Positions 1 to 8,290 of a stretch of 64,000 nt of DNA are shown in pieces (positions within the stretch are counted from its first letter, which is position 1; each line of letters opens with the position of its first letter). Source of the stretch: Lacticaseibacillus paracasei subsp. paracasei. Its GTDB lineage: Bacteria > Bacillota > Bacilli > Lactobacillales > Lactobacillaceae. The stretch covers positions 1,054,001-1,118,000 of the forward strand of contig NZ_AP012541.1 of the NCBI RefSeq assembly GCF_000829035.1, in the 5' to 3' direction. The notes below the pieces were generated by a model that saw only the letters and a list, made by a program, of their open reading frames with translations, had not been told where the DNA came from and made no database searches. A program made the position numbers and the translations under genes.

Positions 1-2
1 CG

Positions 3-491
3 AATAATATTCCGATCATTGTCGGTATCTACAAGAATGCTGAACAAGATAGCCTCGTTGGCGGTGTTTATACCGAGCAGACAACCAGTAAAACCGGCAC
101 CAATTTAGGCGATTGGAAGAAGCTTGATCAACAGAATGAAGTGCTGCCAGTGGTGAGCGATCATAAGGCGATTAACAGTACCGTGGCCAATGACTTTTCG
201 AATTTTACGAACCAAGTGAAGGGCTTCTTCCCGACTTTAGCTGGGATTACGGCACAGGCTCATTATGAAGGTGGTAATCTAGCCGGCATTAACATTACGG
301 TTAACACACAGTTTTATGGGTTGACCGAAATTCAGAGCTTTACGCAATATATTTCAACGGCGGCTAGCAAGTATTTACCTTCTGGCGTGCCGATTGAGAT
401 CACGATTCAGAGCACGCAAGGCATGCAGGCCTTTGTATCGCGAAGTTCTGGCGACAAAGGCTTTTATACCCATGTATTCGGGAGTTATTAG
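3..491 (+). CDS. camS: CamS family sex-pheromone lipoprotein, C-terminal part (5' truncated by window edge)
   Basis: The reading frame is open from the first bases of the window and ends at TAG 489-491, giving 162 residues of a C-terminal domain. Segments such as IPIIVGIYKNAEQDSLVGG and the ending GFYTHVFGSY match what I know of the CamS family, a membrane-anchored lipoprotein named for the staphylococcal cAM373 pheromone precursor. In lactobacilli camS commonly precedes gatCAB, as here, 51 bp upstream of gatC. The lipobox and N-terminus lie outside the window. Identity rests on family resemblance plus gene order. Confidence 0.8.
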   Translation, partial: NNIPIIVGIYKNAEQDSLVGGVYTEQTTSKTGTNLGDWKKLDQQNEVLPVVSDHKAINSTVANDFSNFTNQVKGFFPTLAGITAQAHYEGGNLAGINITVNTQFYGLTEIQSFTQYISTAASKYLPSGVPIEITIQSTQGMQAFVSRSSGDKGFYTHVFGSY

Positions 492-542
492 CCGAATCTA
501 TGGTAAACTACGAATGATAATGAAACTGAAAGCGGGGATAGC

Positions 543-839
543 ATGATTTCTAAAGACAGTGTTGCGCATGTGGCAGGATTGGCCAAGTTGCAATTTTCTG
601 AAACGGAACTGGAGAAATACACCAGCCAGCTCTCCGAGATTCTCGATATGGTTGAACAACTAGAAAGTGTTCCGACGCAAGATGTGCCGGTAACTACTCA
701 GAGTATTCATCTGGAAAATGTGATGCGAGCGGATGTCGCTAAGCCAGGCGAACCGGTAGCGGACTTGTTGAAAAATGTGCCAACCAAGAAGGGCACTTTG
801 ATCCAAGTTCCAGCGATCATCGATAAAGAGGAGGACTAG
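543..839 (+). CDS. gatC: Asp/Glu-tRNA(Asn/Gln) amidotransferase subunit C
   Basis: This 98-residue protein is the small subunit of the GatCAB complex, which converts misacylated Glu-tRNA(Gln) and Asp-tRNA(Asn) to the amidated forms in the cytoplasm. The N-terminal pattern (VAHVAGLAKLQFSETELE, then LSEILDMVEQLESV) is the GatC helical region that wraps around GatA, and LENVMRADVAKPGEPV is the conserved C-terminal stretch. A GGGGA ribosome site precedes ATG 543. Only 3 bp separate it from gatA, so the three subunits form one operon. Confidence 0.96.
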   Translation: MISKDSVAHVAGLAKLQFSETELEKYTSQLSEILDMVEQLESVPTQDVPVTTQSIHLENVMRADVAKPGEPVADLLKNVPTKKGTLIQVPAIIDKEED

Positions 840-842
840 CGC

Positions 843-2297
843 GTGGATTACTTTAAAACCAGTATCGATCAATTGCATGAGCAGTTACGCTCCGGCAAGG
901 TGACCAGCAGTCAATTGGTTGACGAGACATTGGCCGGCATCAACCAGTTGGATGCTGAAGTAGATGCCTTCTTAGCGCTGAATGCTGATGGCGCCAAGGA
1001 AAAGGCTGCTGCAGTAGATGCAGCCGGTATTGCTGACGATCAACCACTAGCCGGTGTGCCAATTGCTATCAAAGACAACATTGTCACCAAAGGCGTTGTC
1101 ACGACGGCAGCGTCCAAGATGCTTGCCAACTTCAATCCGATTTATGATGCGACCGTTATGCAAAAGCTTGATGCAGCCGGTGCGATCAATGTTGGTAAAA
1201 CCAACATGGACGAATTCGCAATGGGCTCGTCAACAGAAAACTCCGCTTTTAAAACGACTAAAAATGCTTGGGATCACACGCGCGTTCCCGGTGGGTCGTC
1301 AGGCGGCTCCGCGGCAGCTGTCGCAGCTGGTGAAGTGATTGCCGCACTGGGCAGTGATACAGGCGGTTCCATTCGTCAGCCTGCTGCTTTTAACGGCATC
1401 GTCGGGGTCAAACCGACATACGGCCGCGTTTCTCGCTGGGGTTTGATTGCCTTTAGTTCCAGCCTTGATCAGATCGGAACGCTGACTCGACATGTTAAAG
1501 ACGCTGCGCAGTTGCTGAATGTGATTGCTGGTCATGATGAACGTGATAGCACCACAGCGGACACACCCGTACCGGACTTTACCGCCAAAATCGGTCAGGA
1601 TATCAAGGGGATGAAGATCGCTTTGCCAAAGGAATACTTAGGCAAAGGGGTTGACCCAGCGGTTGCGGACAAGATTAAAGCAGCTGCCAAGCAGTTCGAA
1701 GACATGGGCGCGACGGTGACAGAAGTGTCACTGCCACATACGCAATATGCGGTGCCATCTTACTACATCATCGCCAGCTCCGAAGCCAGCTCCAATCTGC
1801 AGCGCTTTGATGGCATTCGTTATGGTTTCCGCGCCAAGGATGTCAAAAATATTGAGGATGTTTATGTTCGTTCTCGATCCGAAGGTTTTGGCCCAGAAGT
1901 CAAGCGACGTATCATGCTGGGCACCTTCAGTTTGTCAGCCGGTTTTTATGATGCATACTTCAAAAAGGCAGGGCAGGTTCGAACTTTGATTACCCGTGAC
2001 TTTGAAGATGTCTTCAAAGATTATGATCTGATTATTGGACCGACAACCCCAACCGTTGCGTTCAAAATTGGCGAAAAAGTCACCGATCCAGTTACCATGT
2101 ACATGAACGACATTTTGACAATTCCGGTCAATCTTGCCGGCTTACCGGCGGCATCCGTGCCAGCTGGTTTCGTTGATGGCATGCCAGTCGGCTTACAGCT
2201 GATCGGCAAACATTTTGACGAAAGCACGATCTTCCAAGTTGCTGCGGCTTTTGAAGCACAAAACGACTACTTAGCACAGATCCCGGGGGGCAAGTAA
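843..2297 (+). CDS. gatA: Asp/Glu-tRNA amidotransferase subunit A
   Basis: This 484-residue amidase-signature protein hydrolyses glutamine and supplies ammonia to GatB. The Ser-cisSer-Lys site is visible: Lys in VPIAIKDNI (near residue 79), the cis-Ser in the glycine/serine-rich [15 protein letters not shown] loop (around 150), and the nucleophile Ser in [16 protein letters not shown] (around 177). The start is GTG 843, chosen for the GAGGAGG site inside the end of gatC. It stops one base before the gatB start. Length is normal for the family. Confidence 0.97.
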   Translation: MDYFKTSIDQLHEQLRSGKVTSSQLVDETLAGINQLDAEVDAFLALNADGAKEKAAAVDAAGIADDQPLAGVPIAIKDNIVTKGVVTTAASKMLANFNPIYDATVMQKLDAAGAINVGKTNMDEFAMGSSTENSAFKTTKNAWDHTRVPGGSSGGSAAAVAAGEVIAALGSDTGGSIRQPAAFNGIVGVKPTYGRVSRWGLIAFSSSLDQIGTLTRHVKDAAQLLNVIAGHDERDSTTADTPVPDFTAKIGQDIKGMKIALPKEYLGKGVDPAVADKIKAAAKQFEDMGATVTEVSLPHTQYAVPSYYIIASSEASSNLQRFDGIRYGFRAKDVKNIEDVYVRSRSEGFGPEVKRRIMLGTFSLSAGFYDAYFKKAGQVRTLITRDFEDVFKDYDLIIGPTTPTVAFKIGEKVTDPVTMYMNDILTIPVNLAGLPAASVPAGFVDGMPVGLQLIGKHFDESTIFQVAAAFEAQNDYLAQIPGGK

Positions 2298-2298
2298 G

Positions 2299-3729
2299 AT
2301 GAACTTTGAAACAACAATCGGGCTTGAAGTCCACGTTGAGTTGAAAACCAAATCGAAAATGTTCTCACCATCACCTGTCACTTATGGTCAGGAACCCAAC
2401 ACCCAGACAAACGTGATTGACTGGGGATTCCCAGGCGTTTTGCCGAGCATCAATCGCGGAGCCTATCAACTTGGCATCATGGTGGGGCTGGCATTGCATG
2501 CTGACATCACGCGTTTGACTCATTTTGATCGGAAAAACTATTTCTATCCTGACAACCCTAAAGCTTATCAAATCACCCAAAGTGAGAAGCCTTTGGGCAC
2601 CAATGGCTGGGTGGAAATTGAAGTTGACGGTAAGAAGAAGAAGATTGGTATCGCAGAACTGCATGTTGAAGAAGATGCCGGGAAGAACCAGCACGAAGAC
2701 GATGGTTATTCCTATGTTGATTTGAACCGTCAAGGCACACCGCTGGTCGAAATTGTTTCCAAACCGGATATCACCAGTCCAGAAGAAGCTTATGCTTATC
2801 TGGAAACCTTGCGCCAAATCGTTCAGTTCACAGGGGCTTCGGACGTTAAGATGGAAGAAGGCTCTATGCGGGTTGATACCAATTTGTCAGTGCGACCAAT
2901 TGGACAGGAACATTTTGGTACCAAGACCGAAATCAAGAACCTGAACTCCTTCGTGCATGTTCGCGATGGCCTCGCATTTGAAGAAAAACGGCAGCAGGCT
3001 GTACTTTTGAGTGGCGGTGAAGTGCGTCAGGAAACCCGGCGCTGGGATCCAGATGCTAAAGAAACGCTTCTGATGCGGGTTAAGGAAGGCGCCGATGATT
3101 ATCGTTACTTCCCTGAACCAGACCTGCCACCAGTGGCTGTTTCCCAGAAATGGATTGACGACATTCAGGCCTCGTTACCGCAACCGCCAGCAGAGCGGCG
3201 GCAGCGTTACATCGAAGACTGGGGAATCCCAGCTTATGATGCCGGTGTCTTGACGCAGACGAAGGAAATGTCAGATTTCTTCGAAGCAACTGTGGCGCAA
3301 GGCGCTGATGCCAAGCAAGCGTCTAACTGGCTGATGGGTGAGGTTTCCGGTTTCTTGAATGCCCAACACGTTGAACTGGGGCAAGTTGCCTTGACGCCAG
3401 CGCATTTGGCAGGCATGATCAAGCTTATTGGTGATGGCACGATTTCCAGTAAAATGGCCAAAAAGGTCTTTAAGGAAATCATTCAACATGATACTGATCC
3501 GGATAAGTGGGTCCATGAAAAAGGTCTGATCCAACTTTCCGATCCGGCTAAATTGACCCCGATTATTGACGAAATTCTCGATAATAACCAGCAAAGTATC
3601 GATGACTTCAAAGCTGGTAAGGACCGGGCAATTGGCTTCCTAGTTGGTCAGATCATGAAACAAACACATGGTCAGGCAAACCCTAAAGTGGTCAACCAGA
3701 TTTTGATGGCTGAGATTAAGCAACGATAA
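2299..3729 (+). CDS. gatB: Asp/Glu-tRNA amidotransferase subunit B
   Basis: This 476-residue protein holds the kinase-like site that phosphorylates the misacylated tRNA and amidates it with ammonia from GatA. The start ([20 protein letters not shown]), [16 protein letters not shown] and the C-terminal YqeY-like tail (around residues 330-476, ending [12 protein letters not shown]) are typical. ATG 2299 follows the gatA stop by one base, with a G-rich site within gatA. A long inverted repeat follows at 3744-3829. Confidence 0.97.
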   Translation: MNFETTIGLEVHVELKTKSKMFSPSPVTYGQEPNTQTNVIDWGFPGVLPSINRGAYQLGIMVGLALHADITRLTHFDRKNYFYPDNPKAYQITQSEKPLGTNGWVEIEVDGKKKKIGIAELHVEEDAGKNQHEDDGYSYVDLNRQGTPLVEIVSKPDITSPEEAYAYLETLRQIVQFTGASDVKMEEGSMRVDTNLSVRPIGQEHFGTKTEIKNLNSFVHVRDGLAFEEKRQQAVLLSGGEVRQETRRWDPDAKETLLMRVKEGADDYRYFPEPDLPPVAVSQKWIDDIQASLPQPPAERRQRYIEDWGIPAYDAGVLTQTKEMSDFFEATVAQGADAKQASNWLMGEVSGFLNAQHVELGQVALTPAHLAGMIKLIGDGTISSKMAKKVFKEIIQHDTDPDKWVHEKGLIQLSDPAKLTPIIDEILDNNQQSIDDFKAGKDRAIGFLVGQIMKQTHGQANPKVVNQILMAEIKQR

Positions 3730-3743
3730 GTGATACTGACTAT

Positions 3744-3829
3744 CTAGCAATTCAGTTCGGATAATAGCCTCGACATGTAGACAATGTTCTTTGTTGTTTA
3801 CATGCCGAGGCTATTGCGCAAATTGCTAG
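3744..3829 (+). terminator. Extended imperfect hairpin after gatB
   Basis: The arms AATAGCCTCGACATGTA (3763-3779) and TACATGCCGAGGCTATT (3798-3814) pair with a single mismatch. An outer pair, CTAGCAATT (3744-3752) and AATTGCTAG (3821-3829), extends the structure. There is no T-tract after the stem, so it may stabilise the 3' end or attenuate rather than act as a canonical intrinsic terminator. It lies between the gat operon and dagK. Confidence 0.6.
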
Positions 3830-3872
3830 TCTTGCTATTGTGGCAGCAGATGGGAAGTACCAAGAAGAATAG

Positions 3873-3906
3873 GCTCAAAAGTTGCTCATGAATGAAGCTT
3901 TTGAGC
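3873..3906. repeat. Inverted repeat upstream of dagK
   Basis: GCTCAAAAG (3873-3881) and CTTTTGAGC (3898-3906) are perfect complements separated by 16 bases. The pair sits about 95 bp before the dagK start and could be an operator or a leader hairpin. No regulator is known from the sequence. Confidence 0.4.
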
Positions 3907-4001
3907 AAGACATTGACGATTCACGATTATGAGAAAGACTGTTTCCGCCAGCAACGGGCCTGCAGTCCAGTATTGTTAAAACGTTTAAGGAGCATTGACC
4001 G

Positions 4002-5036
4002 ATGAGAAAACGGGCGCGTTTGATATACAACCCTACATCCGGCAACGAAGGTTTAAAGCGCTTCGTCCCCGACATTTTGGATATCATGGAACAGGCAGGA
4101 TATGAAAGTTCAACCTTTCAAACAACCCCGAAGCCTTTTTCTGCACGTGAAGAAGCAAAGCGTGCCACTGAAGCGGGTTTCGACTTAATTGTCGCTGCTG
4201 GTGGCGATGGTACGATTAATGAAGTGGTTAATGGGATCGCACCAGCTAAAAAACGCCCCAAAATGGCGATTATTCCAGCAGGGACGACCAATGACTACGC
4301 GCGTGCTTTGCGGATTTCGCGGGATGATCCGGTTGAGGCGGCCCAAGTGATTCTCAAAGGCCAAACCCTTGCGATGGATATTGGCCAAGCCAATCATCAT
4401 TATTTTATGAACATCGCGGCTGGTGGTTTGTTGAGCGAACTCACTTATTCTGTGCCGTCTGAAGTTAAATCTATTTTTGGCTATTTTGCCTATGTGATTA
4501 AAGGCGCCGAGATGTTACCAGCGGTGCGGACGGTGCCGATGAAGCTGGAATATGATGGCGGGGTTTATGATGGACCCGCCAGCATGTTTTTCCTCGGCCT
4601 TACCAATTCTGTGGGCGGTTTTGAGCAGATCGTGCCGGATGCTGCACTTGGTGATGGCAAGTTCTCCTTAATTATTGTTAAAACAGCGAACATGGCGAAT
4701 TTGCTGAAGCTAATGGCGCTTGTCTTCAATGGTGGTCGCCACGTGGATGATCCCAATATTATCTATACAAAGACTAAAAAGTTGCGGGTGAAGGCCGGCG
4801 GAGACGATCCGTTGAAAATTAACCTTGATGGTGAATACGGCGGCGATGCGCCGATGACGTTTATTAATTTGAAGCAACATATTGCCATGTATGCTAATCT
4901 AGACGAGATCCCGACCAAGAATCTTGGTACGGACGCGCAGAAGCAGAAGGACTACATGGCCGAAGTCGAATCCATTTCTCATCAAGATATTGATGGTGAT
5001 GGACAGATCGGCTCACAAGACGAAAAGGATGACTAA
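4002..5036 (+). CDS. dagK: Diacylglycerol kinase (DagK/YegS family) with C-terminal EF-hand-like loop
   Basis: This 344-residue cytosolic lipid kinase is expected to phosphorylate diacylglycerol released during lipoteichoic acid synthesis, returning it as phosphatidic acid. It shows the NAD-kinase-like fold motifs: RLIYNPTSGNEG at the N-terminus, the VAAGGDGTINEVVNGI nucleotide loop (near 64-79) and IPAGTTNDYARAL. The C-terminus adds an acidic tail whose DIDGDGQIGSQD (around residues 328-339) fits the 12-residue calcium-loop pattern D-x-D-x-D-G-x-I-x-x-x-D. ATG 4002 follows a TTAAGGAG site. Its end nearly abuts rlmD. Confidence 0.9.
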   Translation: MRKRARLIYNPTSGNEGLKRFVPDILDIMEQAGYESSTFQTTPKPFSAREEAKRATEAGFDLIVAAGGDGTINEVVNGIAPAKKRPKMAIIPAGTTNDYARALRISRDDPVEAAQVILKGQTLAMDIGQANHHYFMNIAAGGLLSELTYSVPSEVKSIFGYFAYVIKGAEMLPAVRTVPMKLEYDGGVYDGPASMFFLGLTNSVGGFEQIVPDAALGDGKFSLIIVKTANMANLLKLMALVFNGGRHVDDPNIIYTKTKKLRVKAGGDDPLKINLDGEYGGDAPMTFINLKQHIAMYANLDEIPTKNLGTDAQKQKDYMAEVESISHQDIDGDGQIGSQDEKDD

Positions 5037-5037
5037 T

Positions 5038-6402
5038 TTGGCCCAACCAGCTGTAACCAAGAACCAAGATCTGGAAGTTACCATTCAAGATCTCACTTAT
5101 GAAGGGATGGGCGTTGCCAAGGTTGACGGCTTTCCGCTTTTCATTGAAGATGCCCTGCCTGGCGAAAAAATGCAGGTGCATGTCCTCAAAACGCAGAAGC
5201 AATATGGCTTTGCCAAAGTTGTCAAACGATTGAGCGACTCACCGGATCGTGTTCCCGGTGCAGATAGCACTTATATCCGTACGGGGATTGCGCCACTGTC
5301 GATCTTGGCATATCCGGCACAATTGCAATTTAAGCAGAAACAAATTCAAGAACTTTATAAAAAAGCGCATCTTGATATTGCGGTGCTGCCGACCATCGGG
5401 ATGACGAATCCTTTAGGCTATCGCAACAAGGCGCAAGTACCGGTTCGTACCGTGAATGGCGAACTGCAAACTGGCTTTTATAAAAAACACAGCCACGACC
5501 TCGTACCAATTGAAGACTTTCTGATTCAAGATCCGAAAATTGACCAAGCCATTGTGGTGGTGCGTGATCTTTTACGAAAATACCATGTGCCAGCTTATGA
5601 TGAACGCGCTAATAAAGGCGTTATTCGTAACATCATGGTGCGCCGGGGCCATTATACGAAGCAGATGATGATTGTCTTGGTGTCACAAACTTGGCAAGTG
5701 CCGCATCTCAAAGATATTGTCGAAGAGATCACCTTAGCATTACCAGAAGTAACGAGTGTGGTTGTGAACTTGAATGACAAACGAACCAACGTCATTCTAG
5801 GCCGCAAGTCACGAACCATTTACGGCGAGGACTATTTGCTGGATAAGTTGCTAGGCAGTGAATTCCAGATCTCGCCAGTCAGTTTTTATCAGGTTAATCC
5901 GGTTCAGACTGAGGTGCTTTACAAAAAGGCCATTGAGGCTGCTGGTCTGACTGGTAAGGAAAATGTGATCGATGCTTATTCAGGTATCGGGACGATTTCC
6001 TTGACGATGGCACGTCATGCCAAACATGTTTACGGCGTCGAAGTGGTTGAACCTGCTGTGCGCGATGCACGGGCAAACGCGGTGCGCAATCACATCGATA
6101 ATGTCACCTTTGAAGTCGGCAAGGCGGAGGAGGTCATCCAACGCTGGAAAGACAACGAACTGCCAGTGGATGTGCTCATGGTCGATCCGCCGCGCAAAGG
6201 ACTGGATAAAAGTTTCATCGACGCTGTCGGTTATATGAAGCCGCCAAAGATCGTCTATGTGTCCTGCAACCCCGCGACTTTGGCGCGGGATTTGCAGCTG
6301 CTAGCCGCCTTTGGCTACACAGCAAAGGAAACCCAGCCAGTGGACATGTTCCCGCAGACGCAGCATATTGAGAGTATTACGGCGTTGACGTTGGCGAAGT
6401 AA
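5038..6402 (+). CDS. rlmD: 23S rRNA (uracil-5-)-methyltransferase RlmD/RlmCD family
   Basis: This 454-residue SAM-dependent enzyme makes m5U in 23S rRNA. It has an N-terminal TRAM domain (about residues 10-65), the SAM motif VIDAYSGIGTISL, DPPRKGL and the catalytic Cys in VSCNPATLARDL. TTG 5038 is preferred because AAAGGA lies 8 bases upstream; ATG 5029, overlapping the dagK stop, is the alternative. The catalytic Cys is the only cysteine in the protein, so the [4Fe-4S] ligands known from E. coli RlmD are absent. Which uracil is methylated cannot be told. Confidence 0.88.
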   Translation: MAQPAVTKNQDLEVTIQDLTYEGMGVAKVDGFPLFIEDALPGEKMQVHVLKTQKQYGFAKVVKRLSDSPDRVPGADSTYIRTGIAPLSILAYPAQLQFKQKQIQELYKKAHLDIAVLPTIGMTNPLGYRNKAQVPVRTVNGELQTGFYKKHSHDLVPIEDFLIQDPKIDQAIVVVRDLLRKYHVPAYDERANKGVIRNIMVRRGHYTKQMMIVLVSQTWQVPHLKDIVEEITLALPEVTSVVVNLNDKRTNVILGRKSRTIYGEDYLLDKLLGSEFQISPVSFYQVNPVQTEVLYKKAIEAAGLTGKENVIDAYSGIGTISLTMARHAKHVYGVEVVEPAVRDARANAVRNHIDNVTFEVGKAEEVIQRWKDNELPVDVLMVDPPRKGLDKSFIDAVGYMKPPKIVYVSCNPATLARDLQLLAAFGYTAKETQPVDMFPQTQHIESITALTLAK

Positions 6403-6430
6403 GACTGCACAACTATCATGGCGCAACTCA

Positions 6431-6474
6431 AAGAGGCACCCGCACATCAATTGATTGCTGCGGGTGCCTCTTTT
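6431..6474 (+). terminator. Intrinsic terminator after rlmD
   Basis: AAGAGGCACCCGCA (6431-6444) pairs with TGCGGGTGCCTCTT (6459-6472) and a T-run follows. This is a strong Rho-independent terminator 28 bp after the stop codon. Confidence 0.9.
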
Positions 6475-6545
6475 TGACTGTAGCAGGTATGAATATCTGT
6501 TGATTCAGTATCAGTTCTATTTCAGTTGAGATTTCGCCTTAGTCC

Positions 6546-6698
6546 GAGCTGGCTCCGCGGCGATTGGGCTGGAACGTGGTGGGCACGACTTCAAGCCCGC
6601 AAAGCCCGCGGTCTTGAAGCTCGGCCTTGGTCTAAGCGGAGAAAACCACTCCACTAAGACCAATCTCACCACTGAGCCCATCGCCGCTCCGCCAGCTC
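6546..6698 (+). repeat. Structured repeat family A, copy A1
   Basis: An outer stem (GAGCTGGC with the following CGGCGATTGGGCT, paired to AGCCCATCGCCG and GCCAGCTC) encloses two inner hairpins. The first is CTTCAAGCCCGC against GCGGTCTTGAAG (6589-6617). The second is TTGGTCTAAGCGGAG against CTCCACTAAGACCAA (about 6627-6664). Related copies lie at 47474-47658, 52415-52600 and 55843-56007. A1 is in the same orientation as the rlmD gene it follows. It encodes no protein that I recognise. Confidence 0.7.
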
Positions 6699-6939
6699 TC
6701 ATGATTCTATTTTAGAACACGATCAGCATGTCGATCTTATTGTTGATTGAGGCTCGTATTTGGCACAAGCACTGACTGAACGACAAGATCTTGATTCTTT
6801 GTGAGTTTGCAGTTGTGTCCACCACTCAAGCTTCGCAGTCGGCACCCCTGAATTGCCGCGGAACCAGCTCGAACTTTTACACTAGGCTTTTATTTTGGGC
6901 AAATCATGATAACACCCTAAATATTTGCTCATTCAAGTT
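6699..6939. other. Gene-free stretch between repeat A1 and the split MFS gene
   Basis: No full gene is visible. The frame around 6717-6808 reads as protein-like on both sides of a single TGA (DQHVDLIVD, then GSYLAQALTERQDLDSL), which may be the relic of a deleted gene. I cannot name it. Confidence 0.3.
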
Positions 6940-6948
6940 GCTATAATA
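6940..6948 (+). promoter_or_regulatory. Extended -10 promoter for the MFS gene
   Basis: TGCTATAAT (6940-6948) is a consensus extended -10 element lying about 48 bp before the likely start of the split transporter. No good -35 box is spaced correctly, which is usual for extended -10 promoters. Confidence 0.55.
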
Positions 6949-6995
6949 GGGCCATTTCCCTTATGATCAGTAGCAGTGACAAGAAATGGGGGAGT

Positions 6996-7112
6996 ATGGT
7001 GCAGCAAAAGACTTTAGCAATGAAATGGTTATTTCTGGGTTCGTTGATTACGAATACCGGGATCAGCCTGATCTGGCCGTTAACAACGATTTATATGCAT
7101 GAATATTTAGGT
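6996..7112 (+). pseudogene. MFS transporter, N-terminal fragment (split by IS30 element)
   Basis: The fragment encodes 39 residues including the first membrane helix (MKWLFLGSLITNTGISLIWPLTTIYMHEYLG). It is cut by the insertion at 7113. Removing the element and one copy of the 14-bp duplication joins this part in frame to the 3' part at 8305, restoring a 403-codon gene. The start is at 6996 (ATG) or 6999 (GTG), just after GGGGGAG. A start at 6963 is less likely because it lacks a ribosome site. The intact product would be a 12-helix drug- or sugar-type exporter of unknown substrate. Confidence 0.85.
7099..7112. repeat. Target-site duplication, left copy (IS30-family element)
   Basis: ATGAATATTTAGGT at 7099-7112 is repeated exactly at 8291-8304, directly outside the two inverted ends of the element. 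The original gene has one copy. Confidence 0.9.
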
Positions 7113-7159
7113 CCCCAGTTTACAATTCAAGTGCAACACCCTGACGACTAGACCATAAA

Positions 7160-7220
7160 GGCCATGAAGACCTATTCTTGTTAGTGCTAGCTAAACAAGA
7201 AAGCAGGAATCTTCATGACC
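7160..7220 (+). promoter_or_regulatory. Hairpin sequestering the transposase start
   Basis: GGCCATGAAG with CCT (7160-7173) can pair with AGG and CTTCATGACC (7205-7220). The inner TTCTTGTT (7175-7182) pairs with AACAAGAA (7194-7201). The right arm holds the AGGA ribosome site and the ATG of the transposase, so read-through mRNA would fold with its start masked. Such protection from outside transcription is known for other insertion sequences, and is inferred here. Confidence 0.6.
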
Positions 7221-8231
7221 CACTCTCAGACTAACACTCACAAGCATTACCAACAACTCAGTTTTAGCGACCGTGCTACAATTCAGGCCCTTCAGGCTGC
7301 TGGTGACACCGCGACCGTGATTGCACAGAAGCTTCATCGCAGTAAAGCGACAATCTCACGAGAAATCACGCGTGGATCTGTAACTCAGCTCGACTCGAAG
7401 CGTCACTCGCGTCAAGTCTATCTTGCGGAAACTGCCCAAGCCATGCACGACCGTAAACGCGATAGAACCGGTCACTACGCCTTTCTTAAGACCGGCCGTG
7501 CGTTCTTCAAGGCTCTCTCCAGGGAGCTTACTCGTAAGCCGCGCGTACACAGCGTTGATAGCTTCGTACACTTCTATCGCGACCAGGGCAAGGCTTGCCC
7601 TTCAACGACAACTGTGTATCGCTACATCGACGCCGGGCTGCTTGAGCTAGACAACATGACACTTCCCAAGAAGCTCCGACGCCGCATCAAAGGCTATAAG
7701 AACGCCCACAAGCGCAAGAATAAGAAGATATACGGCGACTCAATCGAGTTGCGTCCTGCGGCCGTGAATGACCGCACAGGCGTGGGACATTGGGAAGGCG
7801 ACTTGGTCAAGGGTATTCGCTTAGCTGATGAGCCAGCATTAATGACGCTCACAGAACGGTACAGCCGGACTGAGATCATCGTCAAGATTCCTGACTATCA
7901 TGCGGGCACCTGCCTTAAAGCCTTGCAGGACACGATCGACGACTACGGGGCCAAGGAATTTGAGAGTATCACTTTTGACAATGGTTCCGAGTTTGCCAAG
8001 TTATCAGAGATTGTTGGAACCCAGATTTACTTCGCACATCCGTACTCGCCTTGGGAGCGTGGCACAAACGAGAACGCCAATGGACTGCTTAGGGAATTCT
8101 TCCCGAAAGGGAAGTCTCTCAGAGCAGTTACCCTGGTTGAAATTCAAGCAGTCCAATCCGCACTGAACCATCGTCCCAGACGTATTCTGAACTATCTTCG
8201 CCCATGCGATTACTACCGATGCATGGCGTAA
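7215..8231 (+). CDS. IS30-family transposase
   Basis: This 338-residue transposase starts with an HTH region (YQQLSFSDRATIQALQAAGDTATVIAQKLHRSKATISREI, residues about 12-52). It continues with a DDE catalytic core: D in GHWEGDLVKG, D in ITFDNGSEF and E in the SPWERGTNENANGLLREFFP stretch. AGGA lies 6 bases before ATG 7215. It appears intact, so the element may be active. Confidence 0.95.
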   Translation: MTHSQTNTHKHYQQLSFSDRATIQALQAAGDTATVIAQKLHRSKATISREITRGSVTQLDSKRHSRQVYLAETAQAMHDRKRDRTGHYAFLKTGRAFFKALSRELTRKPRVHSVDSFVHFYRDQGKACPSTTTVYRYIDAGLLELDNMTLPKKLRRRIKGYKNAHKRKNKKIYGDSIELRPAAVNDRTGVGHWEGDLVKGIRLADEPALMTLTERYSRTEIIVKIPDYHAGTCLKALQDTIDDYGAKEFESITFDNGSEFAKLSEIVGTQIYFAHPYSPWERGTNENANGLLREFFPKGKSLRAVTLVEIQAVQSALNHRPRRILNYLRPCDYYRCMA

Positions 8232-8290
8232 CAGCCTAGACCACTATCAAGAATTCGTTATCATCGTTGCACTTGCCTTGAAAATTGAGG

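Larger units (their letters stand above)
7113..8290 (+). mobile_element. IS30-family insertion sequence (1178 bp)
   Basis: The element is bounded by imperfect 25-bp inverted ends (7113-7137 and 8266-8290, about 20 of 25 bases matching, sharing CAAGTGCAAC). It is flanked by a 14-bp direct repeat and carries one transposase gene. It interrupts an MFS transporter in the same transcriptional direction. The sharp, perfect duplication implies a recent insertion. The duplication is longer than the 2-3 bp I associate with IS30 itself. Confidence 0.92.
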
